Source: Oceaniferula flava (GTDB taxonomy: Bacteria > Verrucomicrobiota > Verrucomicrobiia > Verrucomicrobiales > Akkermansiaceae). Taken from it: a stretch of DNA of 64,000 nucleotides. Shown here one piece after another: positions 32,709 through 39,990 of this stretch. Each line of letters opens with the position of its first letter. The stretch's first letter is position 1. Location of the stretch: assembly GCF_016811075.1 (NCBI RefSeq), contig NZ_JAFBGL010000009.1, positions 124,001-188,000 on the forward strand, read 5' to 3'. The translations under genes were made by a program, and so were the position numbers. A model generated the notes under the pieces. The model saw nothing but the letters and a program-made list of their open reading frames with translations. It was not told where the DNA came from and did no database searches.

Positions 32709-32731
32709 AAACCCCCGTAGAATGGGGGTTT
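32709..32731 (+). terminator. Probable terminator after the SSS transporter
   Basis: AAACCCCC (32709-32716) pairs with GGGGGTTT (32724-32731) around a 7-nt loop, 12 nt after the stop at 32696. The U-tract is only three to four bases, so termination efficiency is uncertain. Confidence 0.6.
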
Positions 32732-32828
32732 GTAGGTTTCATCTGTTTGGGGTGCTTGTGGCTCTAAAGTGGCCAATGTATATGCAATAGACGTCGATAT
32801 TTTGGCGTTGCTTATTAAATTTTGAGTC

Positions 32829-32867
32829 AAGTTTTTAAAAACTTTTGTGTGGAACCATTGTGGAAAC
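32829..32867 (+). promoter_or_regulatory. AT-rich palindrome and two DnaA-like boxes upstream of dnaA
   Basis: A perfect 16-bp AT-rich palindrome AAGTTTTTAAAAACTT (32829-32844) is followed at once by TGTGGAACC (32848) and TGTGGAAAC (32859). Both resemble DnaA boxes and are again 11 bp apart. They lie in the 339-bp gap before dnaA. It is a weaker match than the array near dnaB, and could be a DnaA-autoregulated promoter or part of an origin. The rest of the gap shows a terminator hairpin and no gene. Confidence 0.35.
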
Positions 32868-33035
32868 GGGGATCTTTCTCGGTGGCTCGGCGATGATGCT
32901 AAAAAGTTTTGCGCTAAAGCCCGGAACGGACTTTGATGGGCGTGTTGCACGTCACCAGCTAACCGCACCAGCGAGGCGGTGACGAAAGACTAGCTACCGC
33001 TAACGTATTAACTTTTTATTTCTGCTCTCAAACTT

Positions 33036-34571
33036 ATGAAGAAAACCGCCGCTGCTCGTGATCTCCCCGTCGATGGAGATGTTGCTCTTACCAATGGAGA
33101 AATGATGACCGAAATGGTCGATGAACCGAAGCTGTGGAATAAGGTTTCTGAGTTGCTGCAAGAGCTGGTGAGTGGGGATGCTTTTCACCGTTGGTTCGAG
33201 TCCGCTCGCTTGACCTCTGTCAGCGAAACGGAAGCAGTGTTAGCTGTGGCTAGTGACATGCACCAGGTGTGGATCGAAACCAACTACCTGCCCGAAGTTC
33301 AAACAGCCTTTTCCCAAGCCTCACGATTGCCCTGCAAGGTGAAGATTGTCGTCGATGACATGACCACAGAGTCGGCTTCTAACAATGGTTTGGATACTGC
33401 TGAAAATGGAACCGCATCAAACGCTGTTTCAAAGTCGTCTAACAAAAACTCCGGAGTGGCAGCTTCGTCACCCAAAAATAGCAGCATCCAGTTCGGGAAA
33501 AATGCTAAGGTTAAAGATGAGCCTGCCATTGGGCGTAAGTTGAAACTGGCGGGCTTGAACCCACAGTTCAGTTTCGATCGCTTTGTGGTCGGCCAGAACA
33601 ACGAGTTTGCTCACGCGGCCTGCATGGCGGTGGCATCCGCAGCCAAGGCCGTTTACAACCCACTTTTCATCCACGGTGATTCCGGTCTTGGAAAAACTCA
33701 CTTGATGCAAGCCATCGGGCAGAAGCTCATGGAGCAGGACCCAAGTGCGAAAGTGGTTTATCTCACCTGTGAGAAATTCACCAACGAGTTCATCGACATG
33801 GTGCGCAAGGGCTCCCTCGAGAAGTTCCGCCGGAAATACCGCCGCGCCGATATTCTCCTGATCGATGACATTCAGTTTCTGGCCGGAAAAGAACGCTCGC
33901 AGGAAGAATTCTTCCACACCTTCAACGAGCTTCTCGATTTGCAGAGCCAGGTGGTGTTGACCTCAGACCGCCCCGCTTCGGAGTTGAAAAATGTCGAGCC
34001 ACGTTTGGTTTCCCGATTTGAAAGTGGCCTAACTGTGGAGCTGCAGCCTCCCGGGATCGAAACCCGACTCGCGATTCTGCGTCGCAAGATGGAGGACTGG
34101 GATGTGAAACTGGGGGACGATATTCTCAATATGCTGGCCGAACGGATCCAGAGCAACGTGCGCCGTCTTGAAGGTGGTTTGGTTCGCATCGCGACCTACG
34201 CCTCTCTCGGAACCGAGCAGATCACCATCGAGCGCACTGAGTTTTTGCTGAAGGACATTCTTCGTGAGGAGGGTCAGAAGCGGGTCACGATCGATTCCAT
34301 TCAAAAAGCAGTTAGCGAACATTTCGATCTGCGAGTGGCCGATATGACCAGCCGTCGCCGTCCTACCAATATTGCCTTTCCTCGTCAGATCGCGATGTAT
34401 CTGAGTCGGAGTCTAACACAGTGCTCTCTGGTGGAAATTGGCGAGGCCTTTGGTGGTCGGGATCACGGCACTGTTATCTACGCCTGCCGCAAGGTTCAGG
34501 AGCGTGTGACGGATGAGCCTATGGTGCGTGATGCTGTGGATATCTTGACCACGGTGCTGAAGCGGAAATAG
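33036..34571 (+). CDS. dnaA: Chromosomal replication initiator DnaA
   Basis: A 511-residue DnaA. Domain I spans about 30-100 (LWNKVSELLQELVSGDAFHRWFES). A long Ser/Asn-rich domain II linker is about 110-165. The AAA+ domain has Walker A G-D-S-G-L-G-K-T-H, Walker B I-L-L-I-D-D-I-Q-F, the conserved TFNELLDLQSQVVLTSDR and R-L-V-S-R-F. Domain IV has the DNA-binding signature L-V-E-I-G-E-A-F-G-G-R-D-H-G-T-V-I-Y-A. An N-terminal extension of about 25 residues precedes domain I. It is followed by dnaN 314 bp downstream, the classic origin-proximal pair. Confidence 0.97.
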   Translation: MKKTAAARDLPVDGDVALTNGEMMTEMVDEPKLWNKVSELLQELVSGDAFHRWFESARLTSVSETEAVLAVASDMHQVWIETNYLPEVQTAFSQASRLPCKVKIVVDDMTTESASNNGLDTAENGTASNAVSKSSNKNSGVAASSPKNSSIQFGKNAKVKDEPAIGRKLKLAGLNPQFSFDRFVVGQNNEFAHAACMAVASAAKAVYNPLFIHGDSGLGKTHLMQAIGQKLMEQDPSAKVVYLTCEKFTNEFIDMVRKGSLEKFRRKYRRADILLIDDIQFLAGKERSQEEFFHTFNELLDLQSQVVLTSDRPASELKNVEPRLVSRFESGLTVELQPPGIETRLAILRRKMEDWDVKLGDDILNMLAERIQSNVRRLEGGLVRIATYASLGTEQITIERTEFLLKDILREEGQKRVTIDSIQKAVSEHFDLRVADMTSRRRPTNIAFPRQIAMYLSRSLTQCSLVEIGEAFGGRDHGTVIYACRKVQERVTDEPMVRDAVDILTTVLKRK

Positions 34572-34885
34572 CCAGAGCTTCAGCAGAGCAAGCCCTGCGA
34601 GCGATGGCGGGCGGGGCGATTGAGGGAGAACGAGCACGACAGGCTTTGTCGTGCAGAGGAGGAATTGTGTACTGAAAAATGCTCTGGAATTGTTAATGAA
34701 TGCTTGCCATGGAGCGAGAATCCTCCAAAGTCATCTCGATCTTGAAATGAAGATTCGAACAGCTGACCACTATATAGGACGGCGTTCATCGAAATTCCAT
34801 ACATCACAACAACACACATCGCTTAGAGCGTCCCCCCAGATGCCCTATCTAACCGTCCTCCCTTATAAGCCATCCCACATCTCAT
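34572..34885 (+). other. dnaA-dnaN intergenic region
   Basis: A 314-bp gap without a convincing gene; ORFs reading here are overlapping shadows. It contains a perfect 8-bp hairpin (GCACGACA at 34634-34641 and complement at 34647-34654, loop GGCTT). An AT-rich patch with TATATA near 34773 could be part of a dnaN promoter. I looked for DnaA boxes and saw none that match well on either strand. Confidence 0.5.
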
Positions 34886-35983
34886 ATGAAATTCTCAATC
34901 AGCAAGGAAGCGTTCCTCGATGCTCTGCAACAAGTGCAACACGTCGTCAGTAACCGGGCCACATTACCCATCCTTTCTAACGTCCTTATCGAAGCCGCAG
35001 ATGGCAAGTTGAAGCTTACCACCACCGATCTTGATGTGGGTGTCAGCGGTAGCGTGGAAGCGAACATTGAAAAAGAAGGCACCACCACGCTGCCCGTAAA
35101 ACGTCTGGTGAGCATTATTCGTGAGCTGCCAGCCAGCGAAGTGGAAGTTTCCGTGGACGGCAAGAACCACGCATCGATCAAGTGTGGTCCTAGTTTCTTC
35201 AAAATCATCGGTCTGGGTGAAGACGAGTTCCCGCCGCTTCCTAAATTCGAGGACTCCACCGAGTTCAAGATCGCCCAGAGTGTGCTGCACGATGCGATTA
35301 AGAAAACTTCCTACGCCATCTCCACCGATGAAACCCGCTACGTGCTGAACGGTATCTACGTTTCTTTCCGCGAAGGGAAAATGACCTTCGTCGCCACCGA
35401 TGGTCGTCGTCTGGCCATGGTGGAAAACGAACTGGAATACCCGGCCAGCAACGAGACCGATATCATCGTGCCATCCAAGGCCGTGGGTGAGCTGCAACGC
35501 ATGCTCGGCGGTGAAGGGGACGCTTTGGTTCGCCTCAGCGGCAATCAGATTTCCTTTGAAATCGGCGACAGCATCATCGTCAGCAAACTCATCGAGGGCA
35601 ACTACCCAAACTACAAGCAGGTGATCCCCGGCGAGCGCAAAGAGCGCATCACCATCAACCGCGAAGAGTTCCTCAACACCGTCCGCCGTATCTCACTGCT
35701 GACTTCCGAAAGCTCGAACTCCGTGAAGCTGACCTTCAGCAAGGGCAGCATCGACGTGCAGGCTAACTCGAAAGACATCGGTGAAGCGAAAGAACCCATC
35801 GTGGCCGACTACGATGGTGACGAGTTCGCCATCGCCTTCAACCCGGAGTTTCTCATGGCGCCGCTGAAAAACCTCGGCGAAGAAAGTGTCTACCTCGACC
35901 TGATCGACGGCATGAGCCCCGGTGTGATCCGCATCGACAGCTCGTTCCTCTATGTCATCATGCCCATGCGCGTGAGTGCCTAA
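34886..35983 (+). CDS. dnaN: DNA polymerase III sliding clamp (beta subunit)
   Basis: A 365-residue clamp of three repeated domains that holds the replicase on DNA. Segments are MKFSISKEAFLDALQQVQHVVSNRATLPILSN, the second-domain TSYAISTDETRYVLNGIYVS followed by TDGRRLAMVE, and the C-terminal VYLDLIDGMSPGVIRIDSSFLYVIMPMRV. The terminal M-P-M-R is the conserved peptide-binding end. The start is clear because the previous 300 bp are non-coding. It has its own terminator immediately downstream. Confidence 0.97.
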   Translation: MKFSISKEAFLDALQQVQHVVSNRATLPILSNVLIEAADGKLKLTTTDLDVGVSGSVEANIEKEGTTTLPVKRLVSIIRELPASEVEVSVDGKNHASIKCGPSFFKIIGLGEDEFPPLPKFEDSTEFKIAQSVLHDAIKKTSYAISTDETRYVLNGIYVSFREGKMTFVATDGRRLAMVENELEYPASNETDIIVPSKAVGELQRMLGGEGDALVRLSGNQISFEIGDSIIVSKLIEGNYPNYKQVIPGERKERITINREEFLNTVRRISLLTSESSNSVKLTFSKGSIDVQANSKDIGEAKEPIVADYDGDEFAIAFNPEFLMAPLKNLGEESVYLDLIDGMSPGVIRIDSSFLYVIMPMRVSA

Positions 35984-36007
35984 GGGTCTCGACCATTTTC
36001 CCATCCA

Positions 36008-36042
36008 CCTCGTTGGCCGATCATGGCCAGCGAGGTTTTTTT
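36008..36042 (+). terminator. Intrinsic terminator of dnaN
   Basis: CCTCGTTGGCC (36008-36018) pairs with GGCCAGCGAGG (36025-36035) with one G-T wobble around the loop GATCAT. It is followed by a run of seven T. It begins 25 nt after the dnaN stop. Confidence 0.92.
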
Positions 36043-36110
36043 GTCTTTCCGCTGATGTTTTTCGATGAAAAGGCCTGTTCATTGCTAGGCTTGTCATTCA
36101 ACTTCAAGCC

Positions 36111-36632
36111 ATGCACACAGCTCTTTCCACGCTCACCCTGGCGGCGGCCACTCTCTGGCTTGCTGCTTGTTCCGACTCCACCACGCCCGCCAGCCCATCT
36201 CTGGCGACAGCTACTACGCCGGTGAAAACTGCCCCCGTTCGAAGTGAAGTCGCCAAACCGGTCGTGGCCGTGCCGAAGACTCAAAAACCCGTCAAACCTG
36301 GAGCGGTGACGAGCATTGCCATCGACCAGTTGTTCAGCATGAAGGCAGCCGGAACGGCCGTGGTCTACGATGTCCGGCCTCCTCTGTTCTATCGCCTCGG
36401 CCACATCGATGGCGCCGAAAGCATGCCGCTGATCAAGTATGATAAAATCATCGCCGAAAAACGCCCGCAGCTTGATGCCGCTATCAAGGCAGGAAAACTC
36501 ATCATTCTCTACTGCCAAAACTCCAACTGTCCGGATGCCCACAGCACCGCCGTCCGCCTCTCGAAACTAGGCTACTCCACCTCCATCTACCGCGACGGCT
36601 GGGAAGGTTGGAAACAGGCCGGCCTCGAGTAA
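36111..36632 (+). CDS. Rhodanese-domain lipoprotein
   Basis: A 173-residue protein with a lipoprotein signal peptide and lipobox L-A-A-C (Cys about residue 20). A Ser/Thr/Pro/Lys-rich linker to about 65 is followed by a rhodanese domain: SMKAAGTAVVYDVRPPLFYRLGHIDGAESMPL, then LIILYCQNSNCPDAHSTAVRLSKLGYS and RDGWEGWKQAG. The active-site Cys lies in L-Y-C-Q-N-S-N-C. The loop length and a second Cys suggest a sulfurtransferase or a periplasmic thiol protein. It is a single gene flanked by terminator and repeat DNA. Confidence 0.85.
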   Translation: MHTALSTLTLAAATLWLAACSDSTTPASPSLATATTPVKTAPVRSEVAKPVVAVPKTQKPVKPGAVTSIAIDQLFSMKAAGTAVVYDVRPPLFYRLGHIDGAESMPLIKYDKIIAEKRPQLDAAIKAGKLIILYCQNSNCPDAHSTAVRLSKLGYSTSIYRDGWEGWKQAGLE

Positions 36633-36635
36633 TCA

Positions 36636-36710
36636 ACCACCTTCCGTGAATTCCGTCCTTTCCGTGGTTCCAAAAAAAATAATCAACCTCAGCAAAATTC
36701 GCCCAATTCG
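36636..36710. repeat. Dispersed TTCCGTG-type intergenic repeat, copy A
   Basis: It contains CTTCCGTGAATTCCGTCC, TTTCCGTGGTTCC, AATAATCAACC and AAAATTCGCCCAATTCGTAA. All four recur, in different order, in the intergenic block at 50864-51165. No gene lies here. Confidence 0.7.
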
Positions 36711-36713
36711 TAA

Positions 36714-37406
36714 TTAAGAGAAGCGCTTCACAAAATCCGGCACTGTCTCACTGGCCTTGCCAATGAGGTGCTCGTCAAAAAGAGGCGACTGCTCGGTGCC
36801 TTCCAGATTGATCTCAATCGTCTTCGCCCCGTGGTTCTTCGCCACCTCGGCAAATCCAGCTGCCGGATAGACCACGCCTGATGTGCCGATCGCGATGAAC
36901 ACGTCCGCCGCAATCAGCTTGGCCTGAATTTCCTCCATGCACAGTGGCATTTCTCCAAACCAGACGATGTGAGGTCGCATCCGGCCCATGCTGCCGCAAG
37001 CGGTGCAGGTGCAGTCGTGGGTGAGGTCGCCTGTGCAAGGGCTGATCATCTGACAGGAGGCGCAGCGTTTTTTCAGTAGCTCGCCGTGCATGTGAATGAC
37101 ATCGTGACAGCCGGCTCGCTCGTGCAGATCGTCGACATTCTGGGTCACCAGAGTGAGGTGATCACCGAGCTTCGACTGAAGTTCGGCTAAGGCCCTGTGC
37201 GCGGCATTGGGTTCCACTTCGCGGAGTTGGGCGCGGCGTTGGTTGTAAAAATGATGCACCAGGTCAGGGTCCACTGCGAAGGCTCCGGGGGTCGCCACTT
37301 CTTCCACCTTGTGGCCTTCCCAGAGACCTCCGGCATCGCGGAAGGTTTTCAGTCCGGATTCCGCCGAAATACCGGCGCCGGTGAGGATGAAAATCTCTTG
37401 ATTCAT
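36714..37406 (-). CDS. cobB: NAD-dependent deacylase (sirtuin, CobB-like class III)
   Basis: A 230-residue sirtuin that removes acyl groups from lysines using NAD. The NAD site is LTGAGISAESGLKTFR. The catalytic H is in D-V-I-H-M-H-G-E, and a C-x-x-C...C-x-x-C zinc ribbon is formed by CASC and CTAC. FNEV-like, VWFGEMP and IAIGTSGVVYPA follow. The YxxR pair in H-H-F-Y-N-Q-R-R marks the SIRT5/CobB type that prefers succinyl or malonyl groups. The gene lies 11 nt after hipA and in the same direction, hence a likely hipB-hipA-sirtuin transcript. The distinction from defence sirtuins such as ThsA is that this one is a small stand-alone CobB type. Confidence 0.92.
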   Translation of the reverse strand: MNQEIFILTGAGISAESGLKTFRDAGGLWEGHKVEEVATPGAFAVDPDLVHHFYNQRRAQLREVEPNAAHRALAELQSKLGDHLTLVTQNVDDLHERAGCHDVIHMHGELLKKRCASCQMISPCTGDLTHDCTCTACGSMGRMRPHIVWFGEMPLCMEEIQAKLIAADVFIAIGTSGVVYPAAGFAEVAKNHGAKTIEINLEGTEQSPLFDEHLIGKASETVPDFVKRFS

Positions 37407-37417
37407 CGTGGCTCGAC

Positions 37418-38713
37418 TTAAAAATGCAGGCGGTGTTTCTGCGCAATTTCTGCGCTCCAGGCACGGTCGATCCCCGCGTCACTGGCGAACATAGGCCAGC
37501 GACTGACCACTTCGATCACTTCATGCACAATCGTCTCAGCACGTCCTCGTTTCATCACCGCGACCTTAGCGCACTCCTTGAAGTCCTCCATGGAAAAATA
37601 CTCCTGTTTGCCATTCATGCTCATCTGGTGGCTGGAGGTCCAGCGGCCTGTGGGGTTGTAGCTGTAGGTGATGTCGTAGGCGGGGGAGAGGATCCATTTT
37701 CCACGTTGGTCCATGAGAAAGGCGATGTTCTTGACGTGATCATCCTGGTTCCTGGCGACGATGTTGAACGCCATTCTGCGGAATTGCTGCTCGATTTCCT
37801 CCATGGTCAATCCCAGCTGGCGCATCACCAGAAAACATTGCTCGTAGGAATGATGCCCCGCCATGTTGAAATCGTAGTGCGCCATGGCACAGAGGCTCTG
37901 CATGTGGATTTTTCGGCCATCTTCCGCCCGGTCAAAGCGTTTGGTGAGAAAATGCCGACGGTCATTTTCCTCTAGCAACCGACACGGCATCATAGTGATT
38001 CCCGCCGTGGTGGCCATCTGGGCGTAGGCGTATTCGGTGGCAGTGAAGCCTTTGGGATCGTTGAGTTCTTTGTCGCGGTTCGATGCCACACCGTCAAACT
38101 TCAGCAGCCAGTGTTCGAAACCGGACGCAGGATCGATCTGGCCTGACCTCACCTCATTGGTCAGCGGATTCCACGCGATCACCGCCTTGGCCCGCGCGCC
38201 ACCTGCCGAGGTGCCCACTTTGAGAATATCGCCCAAGGCTGCTGCGTCATCTTCGCCAAATTGGGTCTGCAAATGATCGCGATGACTCAAAACCTCCGAG
38301 GCCAAGGCCACCAGCTGGTCCATTTGCAGGGCCTGGCTGTTCTGCGACACCGGATTGCTCGCTGGCTCGAACTCCAGCGCTCCCATGCCGCGCCGACCGG
38401 TATAGCACAGACGCTCGATGACGTTAAACGAATCAGGAGTCCGACCTTGTGTGGCCAACCAGGCGTCGATCAGTGCGTTACCGAATTTATCCGGTAACGA
38501 ATCGGCCAGCAATCCAGGCAATCCGTAAAACGTGGCAGGGGAGAGCTCTGGGAATCGGTAGACCTCTGCGGATAGAGGCATCACCAGCGGAGCGACCTCG
38601 ATGCCGCTGTCTTGGAAATCCGCAGCATATTCGAAGGCGCAGACACCACGATCGTCCAGGCTCGCCGCGCCAATGGTGCGGTTCCAAAGTTTGATTTCTG
38701 CAATGAGGCTCAT
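37418..38713 (-). CDS. hipA: HipA-type serine/threonine kinase toxin
   Basis: A 431-residue HipA family kinase. The N-terminal HipA domain contains YGLPGLLADSLPDKFGNALIDAWL. A Gly/Ser loop (VGTSAGGARAK) follows, including the Ser that HipA autophosphorylates. Then come ATP-site FEHWLLKFDG, the catalytic IVARNQDDHVKNIAFLMD (catalytic Asp) and SPAYDITYSY (metal Asp). It phosphorylates a tRNA synthetase in E. coli; targets elsewhere vary. It is preceded by hipB with a 3-nt gap and followed by a sirtuin gene. Confidence 0.9.
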   Translation of the reverse strand: MSLIAEIKLWNRTIGAASLDDRGVCAFEYAADFQDSGIEVAPLVMPLSAEVYRFPELSPATFYGLPGLLADSLPDKFGNALIDAWLATQGRTPDSFNVIERLCYTGRRGMGALEFEPASNPVSQNSQALQMDQLVALASEVLSHRDHLQTQFGEDDAAALGDILKVGTSAGGARAKAVIAWNPLTNEVRSGQIDPASGFEHWLLKFDGVASNRDKELNDPKGFTATEYAYAQMATTAGITMMPCRLLEENDRRHFLTKRFDRAEDGRKIHMQSLCAMAHYDFNMAGHHSYEQCFLVMRQLGLTMEEIEQQFRRMAFNIVARNQDDHVKNIAFLMDQRGKWILSPAYDITYSYNPTGRWTSSHQMSMNGKQEYFSMEDFKECAKVAVMKRGRAETIVHEVIEVVSRWPMFASDAGIDRAWSAEIAQKHRLHF

Positions 38714-38716
38714 GAG

Positions 38717-39109
38717 TCAGTGGTCAGTGGGGGGGGCGCCCCATTGCCATGGGGTTTCTTTGTTCTCGTTCGGGGCGGTCTTTTTGCTCGATGCTCGAAG
38801 GCGTTTTTTGGGATTGTAGCTGCCTTTTTTTTCTCTCATCAGCATCTCCATGGGAGTGGCTTCATATTCAGGGATGAGCTCCATCAGTGGGGTCAATTGC
38901 CCCAGCGCACGCAGCACGCGCATGAAGCTGGTCAGCTGGACCGAGGCCCCATTTTCAAAGCGTTCAATGGTGCGTTTGGCTACCCCCGATTGCTTCGCCA
39001 GTTGGGTCTGCGTCAGGTTTTTCCTCAGCCGAAGCTGCTTGGCCCGCTCACCCAGCAACGCCATGACGGCATCGTCTGTTAACAGGTTATTGTCATTATT
39101 AGTCGTCAT
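38717..39109 (-). CDS. hipB: HipB-type XRE antitoxin
   Basis: A 130-residue protein with an XRE-family HTH at about 18-75: LGERAKQLRLRKNLTQTQLAKQSGVAKRTIERFENG. The C-terminal region (after about 85) is Lys/Pro/Asn-rich and likely flexible, which fits an antitoxin tail. It sits directly upstream of hipA (3-nt gap), the standard order of HipBA modules. Inverted repeats in the upstream 130 bp are its probable operators. Confidence 0.85.
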   Translation of the reverse strand: MTTNNDNNLLTDDAVMALLGERAKQLRLRKNLTQTQLAKQSGVAKRTIERFENGASVQLTSFMRVLRALGQLTPLMELIPEYEATPMEMLMREKKGSYNPKKRLRASSKKTAPNENKETPWQWGAPPTDH

Positions 39110-39196
39110 AAGTGCCGATAAATCGTGTTTGAATACATTAAATCGTCAAAAACGGCAAATAGCAATAATATTCGTTTAAGGTATGGTTTTAATGTG

Positions 39197-39249
39197 GTCA
39201 AATTTGACGAATTACAGGATAGAATAGAGTCATTTCGTCAAATATGACG
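39197..39249. promoter_or_regulatory. Candidate HipB operators: two GTCAAAT(T/A)TGAC palindromes
   Basis: GTCAAATTTGAC (39197-39208) and CGTCAAATATGACG (39236-39249) are inverted repeats with the same arms, centred 40 bp apart (about four helical turns). A half-site with CGTCAA lies nearer the gene (about 39144). They sit 88 to 140 bp upstream of hipB. Autoregulation by HipB is inferred from the family habit of binding short inverted repeats; promoter elements within the array are not clear. Confidence 0.55.
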
Positions 39250-39263
39250 ATATGGTGGTGTTT

Positions 39264-39928
39264 GGTAGGGCGGAATGGCCTCATTCCGCCGGGCTACGGC
39301 ATTCACGTATCCGCCGATCAAACGGGTGGATCAACGTCATTGGCTGCATGTTCAGGTGTCCGGAAGGTCAATGGCTTCGATCCGGATGATTGAGGCCAAT
39401 CATCCCTACCGTGCTGGGTCACGGGGGATGGCATGCGGTAGGGCGGAATGGCCTCATTCCGCCGGCGGCGACATTCACGCATCTGCCGGTCAAACGGGTG
39501 GATCAACGCCATTGGTTGCATGTTCAGGCGACCGGAAGGTCAATGGCTTCAGTCCGGATGATTGAGGCCAATCATCCCTACCGTGCCGGGGCACGGTGGA
39601 TGGCATGCGGTAGGGCGGAATGGCCTCATTCCGCCGGGCGGTGGCATTCACGTATCCGCCGATCAAACGGGTGGATCAACGCCATTAGCCGAACGTTCAG
39701 GCGTCCGGAAGGTCAATGGCTTCGGTCCGGATGATTGAGGCCAATCATCCCTACCGTGCTCGGTCACGGGCGATGGCATGCGGTAGGGCGGAATGGCCTC
39801 ATTCCGCCGGGCGGCGACATTCACGTATCCGCTGATCAAACGGGTGGATCAACGCCATTAGCCGAATGTTCAGGCGTCCGGAAGGTCAATGGCTCCGATC
39901 CGGATGATTGAGGCCAATCATCCCTACC
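39264..39928. repeat. Tandem array of four ~173-bp units with paired REP-like hairpins
   Basis: Left-type hairpins (GGTAG followed by stem GGCGGAATG, loop GCCT) start at 39264, 39437, 39609 and 39782. Right-type hairpins in inverted orientation (on the reverse strand GGTAG, stem GGATGATTG, loop GCCT) end at 39410, 39582, 39755 and 39928. The period is 172-173 bp. About 90-95 bp of near-identical spacer lie between left and right elements of each unit. The block sits between hipB's operators and the stop of the giant macroglobulin-like gene. ORFs reading through it are artefacts. Confidence 0.93.
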
Positions 39929-39990
39929 GTGGCAGGCTAAACGTTGATGGTGTGTCTTGGCCCGTGGTGATCCATTTGGTGGCACCTGGT

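Noticed and set aside
34651-34953. A 100-codon ORF across the dnaA-dnaN gap
   Set aside because: It runs into the dnaN coding sequence in another frame, has no ribosome-binding site and no protein-like composition.
39110-39196. Defined sigma70 promoter of hipB
   Set aside because: TTGACG-like boxes exist on the minus strand, but the -10 element and spacing are ambiguous, so no promoter is claimed.
39275-39734. ORFs of 96 and 114 codons within the repeat array
   Set aside because: They repeat themselves because the DNA repeats, and no protein-like pattern beyond the array is present.
39264-39928. Possible CRISPR array
   Set aside because: The repeats are about 173 bp apart with near-identical spacers and hairpin pairs. 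CRISPRs have 23-50-bp repeats with unique spacers, and no cas genes are nearby.
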